From positions 1 to 23,024 of the forward strand of contig JAGVLI010000165.1 of assembly GCA_020054355.1 (NCBI GenBank): 23,024 bases of DNA, given 5' to 3'. Below the pieces are notes generated by a model. That model ran no database searches. It saw only the letters and a program-made list of their open reading frames with translations, and was not told the origin of the DNA. Shown here piece by piece: positions 7,142 to 15,154 of the stretch (position 1 is its first letter; each line of letters begins with the position of its first letter). This DNA is from Planctomycetales bacterium (GTDB lineage: Bacteria > Planctomycetota > Planctomycetia > Gemmatales > Gemmataceae). Position numbers and translations under genes: made by a program.

Positions 7142-10100
7142 GTGCTGAATTGGGTCATCGATTTTTCGCTGCGCCACCGGATGCTGGTAATCCTGGGCGC
7201 GCTCGCGTTCGCGGTCGCTGGCGGAATATCGCTGCGCCACCTCGACATCGACGCGTTCCCGGACACCACGCCGGTCCAGGTGCAAATCAACACCGTGGCC
7301 CCGTCTCTGACTCCGGAAGAGATCGAAACGCAGATCACGTTCCCCATTGAGCAAGTTCTCAGCGGCATGCCGGGCCTGGATAAAATTCGCTCGGTCAGCA
7401 AATTCGGCCTGTCCCAGGTCGTCGTCACATTCGTGGACGGCACCGAAATCTACTTCGCCCGCCAGCTCATCAATGAGCGGCTAGGCACCGTGAGCTTGCC
7501 CAATGGGATTGCCCGGCCCACGCTGGGGCCTGTCGCCACGGGCCTGGGCGAGGTGTTCCACTATTTCGTCACCAGCAAGGGTTACGATTTCTCGACGATG
7601 CCCGAGGAGGAACGGACGAAGAAGCTGACCGAGCTGCGCACCATCCACGACTGGGTCATCAAGCCGAAAATGCGGACGGTCAAGGGAGTCGCCGAAATCA
7701 ACAGCTGGGGCGGCTACGCGAAGCAGTATCAGGTCCGGATCGATCCCGAAAAGCTCATCAAGTACAGCCTGACCTTCGACCAGGTGGTCGAGGCCGTCGA
7801 GAAAAACAATGCCAACGTCGGCGGCGGCTCGATCAAGAAAGAAACGCAGATGCTCCTGGTCCATGGCATCGGCCGGACCGTGAACGCGGATCAGATCAAG
7901 GGCATCGTGGTGGCGGCCAAGGACGGCGTGCCGGTCCACGTCCGCGACGTGGCCGACGTGGAAATCGGCCACGAGATTCGCCGCGGCGCCGTGACCGCCG
8001 ACGGCAAGGGCGAGGTCGTCCTCGGGCTGGGCTTCATGCTCATGGGCCAGAACAGCCATGAAGTCACGCGTGCCATGAAAACGCGGATGGACGAGATCAA
8101 GACGACCCTGCCTCCGGGAGTGCAGGTCGAGACCGCCTACGATCGAACCGAGTTGGTGGATTACGTGATCGGTACGGTCCGCAAGAACTTGTTTGAAGGC
8201 GGCCTGCTGGTTATCGCGGTGCTGTTCCTGTTCCTGGGAAACTTACGCGCAGCCCTGATCGTCGCACTGGCCATCCCGCTGTCGATGCTGTTCGCTTTTT
8301 TGGGCATGTGGCGGTTCGGCATCGCCGCCAGCCTGCTGAGCCTGGGTGCCATCGACTTCGGCATGGTCGTGGACAGCTCGGTGGTCATGGTCGAGGACTG
8401 CGTTCGCCATATCGCTCATGGCGACAACCGTCGGCGTCCTCACCTGGAGGTGATACGCGATGCCGCCATCGAGGTACGCAAGCCGACCATGTTCGGCGAG
8501 CTGATCATCATGATCGTCTACTTGCCAATCCTGACCCTGGAGGGAATCGAGGGCAAGCTGTTCCGCCCGATGGCCCTGACGGTGATCTTCGCCTTGTTCG
8601 GGTCGATAGTCCTGTCGCTGACGTTCATGCCGGTCCTGGCCAGCATCCTGTTGCCGAAGAAGATTGTAGAGCGCGAGCCCCTGTTGATGCGGATCGCCCA
8701 CCGCATCCACAATCCGATCCTCAGAATTTGTATGGAACATAAGTGGGTGGTGCTCGGAATCACCGCCGTCGTGCTTATTGTTGCGTTTGGCATGATCGCT
8801 CCCACACTCGGCGCTGAATTCGTGCCCCGACTTTCGGAAGGTGCCCTCGCCATCAACGTCGTGCGGCTGGCAGGCACTGATTTGGACGAATCGATCAGGC
8901 TCAACACCAAAATGGAGAAAATGCTGCTGGAGAAGTTTCCCGACGAAATCAATCACCTGTGGGCCCGCATCGGCACCGCCGAGATCGCCACCGACCCGAT
9001 GGGGGTTGAATTGACGGACTTTTACATCAGCCTCAAGCCCCGGGACCAATGGAAAAAGGCCAGGACGCAGGACGAGTTGACGGTCATGATCAACGAGGAA
9101 CTCCGCAGGATGCCGGGACAGAAGATTTCCTTTTCTCAACCGATCGAACTGCGCATCAACGAGATGATCTCCGGCGTCCGTTCCGACGTGGGCATCAAAC
9201 TCTTCGGGGATGACCTGAATTTGCTCGTGACCAAGGCCAACGAGATCGCCAACGTGTTGAAGGATATTCCCGGCAACACCGACGTGGTTGTGGAGCCGAC
9301 CACGGGGCAGCCGTCCTTGCGGATCGCAATCAAGCAAGATCAGATCGACCGTTACAACGTCCCCGCGAAAACGATCCTGGACCTGGTCGAGTCGCTGGGC
9401 AGCAAGCCATTGGGCGAAGTCGTCGAAGGGCAGCTGCGGTTTCCGCTGATCGTCCGGTTGCCGGAGAAGTACCGCAACAAGGATGCCATTGAAGCGCTCC
9501 TGATCGCGACGCCTTCGGGCGAACGGCTGCCGCTGTCGCGTCTTGCCAGCGTGGAGGTGGTCGAGGGGCCGTCCACGATCACCCGCGAATGGGGCCAGCG
9601 GCGCATCACCATCACCAGCAACGTGCGCGGCCGCGACATGGTCAGCTTCGTGGACGAGGCACGTCGCAAAATCAAGGAAAAAGTCCAACTGCCAACTGGG
9701 CGCTATCACGTTGAGTTTGGCGGACAGTTTGAGCACTATGCCAGTGCGATGAATCGACTGATGATCGTCGTGCCCCTGTCTATCCTGTCGATCTTCGTGC
9801 TGCTCTACATTACGTACCAGAATCTCGTGGATTCGCTGCGGGTCTTGACCGGCGTGCCATTGGGTTGGGTGGGTGGAATCGTTGCCCTCTGGCTGCGCGA
9901 CATGCCATTCTCGATCTCGGCCATCATTGGCTTCATCGCCATGTCCGGCGTTGCAGTGCTCGATGACATGATCCTGATTTCCTACATCCGTCAACTTCGC
10001 CACAAGGGCATACCACGCGACGAGGCGGTGCGCGAGGCAGCGGTAACCCGCCTGCGCCCAGTGCTGATGACGACACTTGTGGCCGCCCTGGGCTTCGTGC

Positions 10101-10402
10101 CCATGGCGCTGTCCACAGGAATGGGCGCTGAAGTGCAGCGGCCGCTGGCCACGGTGGTCATCGGAGGCGTCATCAGTGCGATGCTGATGTCGTTATTGGT
10201 CATCCGCGTGCTATACCTTGTATTCGACTGGGCGGCCAACGGCCTCTACCGGATGCTGCACCGCGATCTAGGCATCCCGGCGGAGTACCTGGCCTGGCTG
10301 GTCGGAGACTACCGGGAAGAAGAAGAGGAAGCGGTCGATACCCAGCTGCGGAACGGTTCTGCGGATCACTCGACCCAGATTGCCAAGCAGGCAGAAGCCT
10401 GA
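7142..10402 (+). CDS. Heavy-metal RND efflux pump, CzcA type
   Basis: A full-length 1086-aa HME-RND transporter: proton-driven, trimeric, inner-membrane pump exporting metal cations to the periplasmic adaptor/outer-membrane path. It starts with GTG at 7142, with GGGAGGAG at 7126-7133 separated from it by a run of eight C. Family landmarks are the N-terminal AFPDTTPVQVQINT, the GLSQVVVTF loop and a second repeat with NEMISGVRSDVGIKLFGDD. TM4 reads DFGMVVDSSVVMVE, giving Asp405, Asp411 and Glu418. This spacing is that of the CzcA motif (Asp402/Asp408/Glu415), pointing to Zn/Co/Cd-type rather than Cu/Ag substrates. The NEMISGVRSDV segment also follows CzcA rather than CusA. In TM10 the usual VLNG reads VLDD (Asp941-Asp942), an unusual acidic pair. 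The C-terminal tail is Glu-rich. Confidence 0.95.
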   Translation: MLNWVIDFSLRHRMLVILGALAFAVAGGISLRHLDIDAFPDTTPVQVQINTVAPSLTPEEIETQITFPIEQVLSGMPGLDKIRSVSKFGLSQVVVTFVDGTEIYFARQLINERLGTVSLPNGIARPTLGPVATGLGEVFHYFVTSKGYDFSTMPEEERTKKLTELRTIHDWVIKPKMRTVKGVAEINSWGGYAKQYQVRIDPEKLIKYSLTFDQVVEAVEKNNANVGGGSIKKETQMLLVHGIGRTVNADQIKGIVVAAKDGVPVHVRDVADVEIGHEIRRGAVTADGKGEVVLGLGFMLMGQNSHEVTRAMKTRMDEIKTTLPPGVQVETAYDRTELVDYVIGTVRKNLFEGGLLVIAVLFLFLGNLRAALIVALAIPLSMLFAFLGMWRFGIAASLLSLGAIDFGMVVDSSVVMVEDCVRHIAHGDNRRRPHLEVIRDAAIEVRKPTMFGELIIMIVYLPILTLEGIEGKLFRPMALTVIFALFGSIVLSLTFMPVLASILLPKKIVEREPLLMRIAHRIHNPILRICMEHKWVVLGITAVVLIVAFGMIAPTLGAEFVPRLSEGALAINVVRLAGTDLDESIRLNTKMEKMLLEKFPDEINHLWARIGTAEIATDPMGVELTDFYISLKPRDQWKKARTQDELTVMINEELRRMPGQKISFSQPIELRINEMISGVRSDVGIKLFGDDLNLLVTKANEIANVLKDIPGNTDVVVEPTTGQPSLRIAIKQDQIDRYNVPAKTILDLVESLGSKPLGEVVEGQLRFPLIVRLPEKYRNKDAIEALLIATPSGERLPLSRLASVEVVEGPSTITREWGQRRITITSNVRGRDMVSFVDEARRKIKEKVQLPTGRYHVEFGGQFEHYASAMNRLMIVVPLSILSIFVLLYITYQNLVDSLRVLTGVPLGWVGGIVALWLRDMPFSISAIIGFIAMSGVAVLDDMILISYIRQLRHKGIPRDEAVREAAVTRLRPVLMTTLVAALGFVPMALSTGMGAEVQRPLATVVIGGVISAMLMSLLVIRVLYLVFDWAANGLYRMLHRDLGIPAEYLAWLVGDYREEEEEAVDTQLRNGSADHSTQIAKQAEA

Positions 10403-10415
10403 GGAGGAAACCCTG

Positions 10416-10796
10416 ATGATGAAACGGTGGACGAGCGCCCTGGTTGCCCTCATTGCGGTGATCGTGCTGGCCAGCGGTTGCGGCAAGACCGACGACAAGG
10501 CCGGCAAGAGCAAGGAGACCGGCGGCAAGGGCAGCCAGGTCGCCGAGAAGAAAGACCGCAAGCACGAAGGCTGGTGGTGCGACGAGCACGGTGTCCCCGA
10601 AGGGGATTGCAGCATGTGCAGCGACAAGGTCGCCAAGGCGTTCAAGGACAAGGGCGACTGGTGCAAAGAGCACGAGCGGGCCAAGTCGCAGTGCTTTATC
10701 TGCGACGCCTCCCTGAAGGACAAGTTCGCGGCCCAATACAAGGCCAAGGAAGGTAAGGACCCGCCTCCGCCCGATGAGAACATGCCGAAGAAGTAA
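10416..10796 (+). CDS. Lipoprotein with duplicated Cys/His motif
   Basis: GAGGAGG overlaps the pump's stop region and the ATG at 10416 lies 14 bases after that stop, so it is co-transcribed and probably translationally coupled. The 126-aa product has a lipoprotein signal with lipobox LASGC (Cys22), a Lys-rich linker, then two copies of a C-x2-H-x6-C-x2-C motif: Cys55/His58/Cys65/Cys68 and Cys83/His86/Cys93/Cys96, each introduced by Trp (WWCDEHGVPEGDC, DWCKEHERAKSQC). The tail is charged and Pro-rich. The same motif pair is built into the N-termini of both adaptors. Spacing and residues are those of a metal-binding fold, so a periplasmic metal chaperone feeding the adaptors is the natural guess. 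I know of no characterised family. Confidence 0.85.
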   Translation: MMKRWTSALVALIAVIVLASGCGKTDDKAGKSKETGGKGSQVAEKKDRKHEGWWCDEHGVPEGDCSMCSDKVAKAFKDKGDWCKEHERAKSQCFICDASLKDKFAAQYKAKEGKDPPPPDENMPKK

Positions 10797-10813
10797 CAGC
10801 CGGATGAATGAGA

Positions 10814-10842
10814 GACGGCGCCCTGTCGATCCGGGCGCCGTC
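10814..10842 (+). terminator. Stem-loop after RND unit, possible terminator
   Basis: A perfect 10-bp G/C-rich stem (GACGGCGCCC at 10814-10823, GGGCGCCGTC at 10833-10842) with a 9-base loop lies 17 bases after the lipoprotein stop. No T-tract follows, so it may terminate weakly or mark an mRNA 3' end. Confidence 0.5.
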
Positions 10843-11029
10843 CCTCGCTTCAATCCTGCGCGAATCTCCCAGCCCGTGCCCTTCTGCCGGTTCTCCCACT
10901 GTTCGCCATTTCTGAGGACCAGCAAAATCTACCGTCCGCGCAGCGAGGCAACCCAAGCTAACCCTGCCGGTTGTGCTTCGGCCTTTCGCTCCCATTCGCA
11001 GTGCACTTTTCAATATAGATTGGTCGGCA

Positions 11030-11056
11030 TTGACCTGATTTGCCGAAAAGTATATC
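11030..11056 (+). promoter_or_regulatory. Weak promoter candidate
   Basis: The 308-base gap between the lipoprotein and the next gene contains, besides the stem-loop, TTGACC at 11030-11035 and TATATC at 11051-11056, with a short 15-base spacer, in an A/T-rich patch about 50 bases before the next start. No other feature was found in the gap. Confidence 0.25.
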
Positions 11057-11104
11057 GGATACACCCCGCATTAGGCGGTTTACTGTCTTTCGGAAGAAAG
11101 TCGA

Positions 11105-11539
11105 ATGAAGCGGCAGTGGCGGCGTCTGGTTACCTGCATGACCTTGGTAACGTTCCTCGTTACGAGCGCGCCTGCGGGCATGATGACCAGTCTGCGCACT
11201 CGGGCTGCTGCCGCGAACATTTGTGCGGCTGGCTGCGGCTGCCAGACCACTTCGGAAAAGAAGCCAACGTGCAGTTGCAGCGATTGCGGTTCGCAGGTGC
11301 AGAATTCAATCGCATCGGTCGAAGCGGGCACCGTGTCTCATCCGAGCAAGAGCTCCTCGTGCCCGTGCTGTCCCAACTGCCCCGGTTGCTGCTGGTGCAG
11401 CGTCGCCAAGGCGCCTTGTGTGCCGATGGCCGCGTTGAGTTTGCAGTTCCAGGCCGAACTTACGGAATACGTTCTGGACCCGTCTCTGCTCTTCCCGCCG
11501 ATCCCCTGCCGTGAAATAACTCAGCCGCCCAAGATCTAA
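11105..11539 (+). CDS. Secreted Cys-rich protein, putative metal-binding
   Basis: ATG at 11105 follows GGAAGAAAG. The 144-aa product has a basic start (MKRQWRR) and a hydrophobic segment to about residue 26, consistent with export. Two Cys clusters follow: GCGCQTTSEKKPTCSCSDCG and CPCCPNCPGCCWCSVAKAPC. The second is extremely dense and ends with the recognisable WCSVAKAPC. The C-terminus (LLFPPIPCREITQPPKI) is Pro-rich. It differs in detail from the Cys/His proteins at 3247 and 20932, with few His, but occupies the same place: the first gene before a transporter set. Binding of soft metal ions or a disulfide-rich structural role are both possible. I cannot name the family. Confidence 0.7.
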   Translation: MKRQWRRLVTCMTLVTFLVTSAPAGMMTSLRTRAAAANICAAGCGCQTTSEKKPTCSCSDCGSQVQNSIASVEAGTVSHPSKSSSCPCCPNCPGCCWCSVAKAPCVPMAALSLQFQAELTEYVLDPSLLFPPIPCREITQPPKI

Positions 11540-11706
11540 CCTTTCTCGTCCCCGGCGCGCCTGCGCACTGGGGAACTTCCCTCAGCTATCAAACTTGATT
11601 TGCGCTTCGCGCACCCTGCAATCATCGTGCGCGTCCGCGTGGCATTTGCAACCTTGTACAGCCGATTCCGCGCTTTGCGGCATGGAGTCGGCCAGGAGGA
11701 TACTCC

Positions 11707-12876
11707 GTGGTGCGCTTTCGCTTGCTGCCCTGGGAATACGGCGTGCGGAACTTGTTCCGCCGCCCGCTCCGCAGCGGTTTGACGCTCGGCGGCCTGACGC
11801 TGGTAATCTTGCTCGTGTTCATCGTCGGCGGCTTCATTCGCGGACTCGAAGTCTCGCTGGCTGTGAGCGGCGACCCGCGCGTCGTCCTCATCCACGGCCT
11901 GGGCGGCGGCGAAAACATTGAGAATTCCTCGATACCCGCCCGTTCTGCCGCCCTGCTGTCGGCCAGCCTGGAAGGCGTGCAGCGACGCAACGGCGTCTCT
12001 TACGCTTCTCCGGAGCTGTACCTGGGAACACGCGTGGGGACAGAAGATCATCCCGAATCGTCCCTGGGGGTCGTCCGCGGCGTGACCGGGTCGGCCATCC
12101 TGGTTCGCCGCGGCGTGCAGGTGGTCGAAGGCCGCTGGCCACAGGCGGGCGAGGTGCTTGTGGGGCGATTGGCCGGCGTCAAGCTCGGCCGAGACGCCGC
12201 GTCACTGGCCATCGGCAAGACCATCATGATTGAAGGACGGCCCTGGAAGGTCAGTGGCTGGTTCGCCGCCGTGGGCTCGACACTGGAATCGGAACTGTGG
12301 TGCCCGCTGGAAGACTTGCAGCAGGCCATGAAACGACAAGACCTGAGCCTGGTAGCCGTCACCCTGGCGCCGGGCGCGGAATATCCAGTGATCGACGAAT
12401 TCTGCAAAGAACGCCTGGACCTGGAACTGCAGGCCACTGCCGAGACTGACTACTACGCTTCTTTGCAAAAGCACTATAAGCCCGTGCGCACGCTGGCCTG
12501 GCTGGTGATGTGCCTGGTTGCGGGGTCCGGCGTTTTCGCCGGACTCAACACGATGTACGGGGCCATCGTCGGCCGGGTACGAGAACTGGCCACGCTGCAA
12601 ACGGTCGGGTTCCTTCGCCGGGCCATCGTCCTGAGCCTGGTCCAGGAAGGAACCTTGCTCGCCGCCGCCGGGGCGCTGATTGCAGCCATCTTGTCGCTCT
12701 GTCTCATCAACGGGGCGGCGGTTCGGTTCACCAACGGCGCCTTTGTTCTCCGCATCGACAGCGTGGCCTTGCTGCTCGGCTGCGGCACCGGCCTGCTGCT
12801 GGGCATGATCGGTTCACTGCCCCCGGCAATCAAGGCCATGCGGTTGTCTATCGTGGAAGGTTTGAAATCGATCTGA
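11707..12876 (+). CDS. ABC transporter permease, FtsX/MacB type (first)
   Basis: GTG at 11707 follows AGGAGG. The 389-aa protein has one N-terminal membrane segment (about 24-44) and a large periplasmic domain (about 45-260). Three membrane segments follow: about 263-288, 308-335 and 353-373. This is the MacB_PCD plus FtsX topology. The segment GRVRELATLQTVGFLRR between TM2 and TM3 is the conserved cytoplasmic loop that couples to the ATPase. Proteins of this class work mechanically with an adaptor and outer-membrane channel instead of forming a classical channel. It has no ATPase of its own next to it. The only one is at 15155, beyond the adaptor, so it probably forms a heterodimer with the second permease at 15865. 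A long acidic periplasmic part without Cys clusters gives no metal hint. Confidence 0.88.
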   Translation: MVRFRLLPWEYGVRNLFRRPLRSGLTLGGLTLVILLVFIVGGFIRGLEVSLAVSGDPRVVLIHGLGGGENIENSSIPARSAALLSASLEGVQRRNGVSYASPELYLGTRVGTEDHPESSLGVVRGVTGSAILVRRGVQVVEGRWPQAGEVLVGRLAGVKLGRDAASLAIGKTIMIEGRPWKVSGWFAAVGSTLESELWCPLEDLQQAMKRQDLSLVAVTLAPGAEYPVIDEFCKERLDLELQATAETDYYASLQKHYKPVRTLAWLVMCLVAGSGVFAGLNTMYGAIVGRVRELATLQTVGFLRRAIVLSLVQEGTLLAAAGALIAAILSLCLINGAAVRFTNGAFVLRIDSVALLLGCGTGLLLGMIGSLPPAIKAMRLSIVEGLKSI

Positions 12877-12902
12877 TCCTGAATGATCCATGGGAGTGAA
12901 TC

Positions 12903-13430
12903 ATGAAGAAGACGTTTTTCTCGCTGAGCGTTGCGGTGGTTGGCGCAGTCCTGGCATCTGGCTGTGGCGATTCCGGCGGGACGAGCAATCAGCCTGCGGT
13001 TAGCCGCAACCAGCATTCTCACGACACCAAGGGATTCGTTCTGACCGCGGAACCGGCCGGTGCCAAGGGAGTGAAAGACGTTCGCAACGAAGCCAAGGAC
13101 GGTGAGGAAGTGGTGATCGTCGGCCGAATTGCCGGCAGCAAGGAGCCGATCGTCAAGGGCCGGGCTGCCTTCACCATTGTCGATCTATCCCTGGAGCCGT
13201 GCGAGGACGACCAGCCGTGGGTCATGTGCTGCACGCCCAAGGAAGACCTGCTGCCGGCGATGGTGATGGTGAAGTTCGTGGACGACAACGGCCAGACCTT
13301 GGCGCAGGATGCCCGGCAATTGCTTGGCGTCAAGGAATGGAACATGGTCATCGTCAAGGGTGAGGCGAAGCGGGACGCTGAAGGCAACCTGACTTCGGTC
13401 ATCGCCGAGGGCATTTTCATCAAGCAATAA
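12903..13430 (+). CDS. Lipoprotein, possible OB-fold, unknown function
   Basis: GGGAGTGA precedes the ATG 26 bases after the first permease. The 175-aa product has a lipoprotein signal (lipobox LASGC, Cys21), a short linker with QHSHDTKG, and a beta-rich domain. In that domain EEVVIVGRIAG ... VKGRAAFTIVD looks like the first strands of an OB-like barrel. Conserved-looking Cys sit in SLEPCEDDQPWVMCCTPKEDL, and a closing strand pair follows (NMVIVKGEAKRD ... VIAEGIFI). I recall similar lipoproteins with 'GRAAFTIVD' in planctomycete genomes, but none with a proven role. Its place inside the ABC set, directly before the adaptor gene, suggests that it works on the periplasmic side of that transporter. 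Confidence 0.75.
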   Translation: MKKTFFSLSVAVVGAVLASGCGDSGGTSNQPAVSRNQHSHDTKGFVLTAEPAGAKGVKDVRNEAKDGEEVVIVGRIAGSKEPIVKGRAAFTIVDLSLEPCEDDQPWVMCCTPKEDLLPAMVMVKFVDDNGQTLAQDARQLLGVKEWNMVIVKGEAKRDAEGNLTSVIAEGIFIKQ

Positions 13431-13475
13431 ATGGTCTGGCCACGAAGCCGGCCGTTCGTGAGGGAGCAAGAGGCC

Positions 13476-15119
13476 ATGAACCCAAATGTTGATCTCCGCC
13501 AGCTGGCCGTTCGCCGCGAGCCATCCGCCAACGGCGAGGCAAAGAAGCCATCAGCGCGGCGCCGCAACCTGCTGACCCGTTACATCATTCCCGGCGCGGT
13601 GCTGCTGGGCTTCCTGGGAGTAGTCGCCTGGTCGGCGCGGGGCAGCCTCCTGCCCTCTCGGCCGGTGACGGTGGTCCCCGTGCTGACGACGCGCGCCGAA
13701 GTGCAAAACGCCGGCGCGCCGCTCTTTCAATCAGCGGGCTGGGTGGAGCCCAGACCGACACCCATTGTGATCACCGCCCTTGGCGAGGGAGTTGTCGAAA
13801 AGCTCCTCGTGGTGGAGGGGCAGGAAGTCAAGGCGGGCGAACCCGTCGCGCGCTTGATCGAGGCGGATGCCAAGCTGGCCCTGCACCATGCCGAGTCGGA
13901 ACTGCAGCTGCGTGAAGCCGAGCGGGCCAGCGCCCAGGTCAACCTCAAGGCCGCTCAAACTCGCGTCGCTCAGCCATTGCAACTGCAAGCAGCGCTGGCC
14001 GAGGCCGACGCCACACTGGCGCGGTCGGAAACCGAGCTGGCCAACTTGCCCTTTCAGCTACGAGCAGCCGAGTCGCGGCAGAAGTTCGCGAAGGTCAATC
14101 TGGACGGTAAGACGGCGGTCGCTCAGACCGTGGCCGGCTTCGCCATCAGCCAAGCCCAGAGCGACCTGGACTCGGCGACGGCCAGCGCGGAGGAGTTGAA
14201 GGGGCGCCAGGTCCGATTGGAACGCGAGGTCCAGGCCCTGACCTGCCGGCGCGACGCGTTGCGAAAACAACTGGAACTGAAAACCGAAGAGACGCGCCAG
14301 GCCGGCGAGGCCGAGGCCAACCTCAAGGCGGCCGAGGCTCGTCTGCAGCAAGCGAACACGGCCGTTGAGTCCGCCAGGCTCCGGCTCGACCGGATGACGG
14401 TGCGGGCGACGCAGGACGGCCGCGTGCTTTCCCTCGTGGCTCGTCCGGGCACGCGCGTCATGGGACTGGGACTGGCGCCGGGATCGCTGTACGACTCCAG
14501 CACCGTCGTCATGCTCTACGACCCGCACATGCTGCAAGTGCGAGCCGACGTGCCGTTCGACCAGGTACCGCGAGTCCTGTCCGGCCAGCCGGTCCGTATC
14601 GAAACCGACGCGGTCCCTGGCGGGCCTCTGGAAGGCGAAGTGCTGTTCAAGACTTCGCAGGCCGACATGCAGAAGAATACCCTTCAGGTCAAAGTGATGG
14701 TCAAGTCCGCTCCGGTCGATCTCAAGCCCGACATGCTGGTTCGCCTGACCTTCCTGGCCCCGGCGACGCCCAAGACCAAGGGAGAGAAGACCGAGCAGAT
14801 TCGCTTCCTGGTCCCGAAACAGCTGGTGGAGAACGGCGAAGGCGGCAGCCGGGTCTGGGTGGCGGACCAGACGGCTGGCGTCGCTCGGGCGCGGACGATC
14901 AAGCTGGGTACGGGCAGCAGCGGTGATTTCGTCGAAGTCGTCGAGGGGCTGGCCGAAACCGACAAGCTGATCGCCTCGGGCCGCGAGGGGATCAAGGACG
15001 GCGAGCGCATTCGGGTGACCGGCGAGGACACCCAGGGAGTCGCTGCCGGCAGCTCAGGACCATCGACGAAGAAGGTCAAGCGGATGCTGCCCGGCGATGC
15101 CGGCCAGAAAAGCAAGTAG
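13476..15119 (+). CDS. HlyD-family adaptor of the ABC exporter
   Basis: An ATG at 13431 immediately after the previous stop is in frame, but the ATG at 13476 is preferred because GGGAGCAAGAGG lies right before it. From there the protein is 547 aa. It has a basic cytoplasmic tail, a membrane anchor at about 36-54, then a barrel-sandwich half (GEGVVEKLLVVEGQEVKAGEPVARL). A long coiled-coil hairpin rich in Ala, Glu and Gln follows (about residues 135-310), then the second half-motif (RATQDGRVLSLVARPGTRV), a beta-barrel (LQVRADVPFDQVPRVLSGQPV) and a Lys-rich tail. This is the layout of MacA/DevB-type adaptors that bridge inner-membrane permeases and a TolC channel. Unlike the RND adaptors upstream it has no Cys/His module; its only Cys is in the coiled coil. 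It is followed after 35 bases by the ATPase gene. Confidence 0.92.
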   Translation: MNPNVDLRQLAVRREPSANGEAKKPSARRRNLLTRYIIPGAVLLGFLGVVAWSARGSLLPSRPVTVVPVLTTRAEVQNAGAPLFQSAGWVEPRPTPIVITALGEGVVEKLLVVEGQEVKAGEPVARLIEADAKLALHHAESELQLREAERASAQVNLKAAQTRVAQPLQLQAALAEADATLARSETELANLPFQLRAAESRQKFAKVNLDGKTAVAQTVAGFAISQAQSDLDSATASAEELKGRQVRLEREVQALTCRRDALRKQLELKTEETRQAGEAEANLKAAEARLQQANTAVESARLRLDRMTVRATQDGRVLSLVARPGTRVMGLGLAPGSLYDSSTVVMLYDPHMLQVRADVPFDQVPRVLSGQPVRIETDAVPGGPLEGEVLFKTSQADMQKNTLQVKVMVKSAPVDLKPDMLVRLTFLAPATPKTKGEKTEQIRFLVPKQLVENGEGGSRVWVADQTAGVARARTIKLGTGSSGDFVEVVEGLAETDKLIASGREGIKDGERIRVTGEDTQGVAAGSSGPSTKKVKRMLPGDAGQKSK

Positions 15120-15154
15120 CGGCGAAAACACCGACCCGGAAAGAGAGGATACCC

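Noticed and set aside
8243..10003. A 586-codon open frame on the minus strand across the pump gene
   Set aside because: It lies fully antisense to the clear CzcA-type gene, has the Asp/His/Gln-rich composition of a shadow frame, and has no ribosome-binding site or recognisable domain.
10416..10796. Reading the Cys/His lipoprotein as a zinc-finger DNA-binding protein
   Set aside because: Its lipobox (LASGC) sends it to the membrane outside the cytoplasm, and it belongs to an efflux unit.
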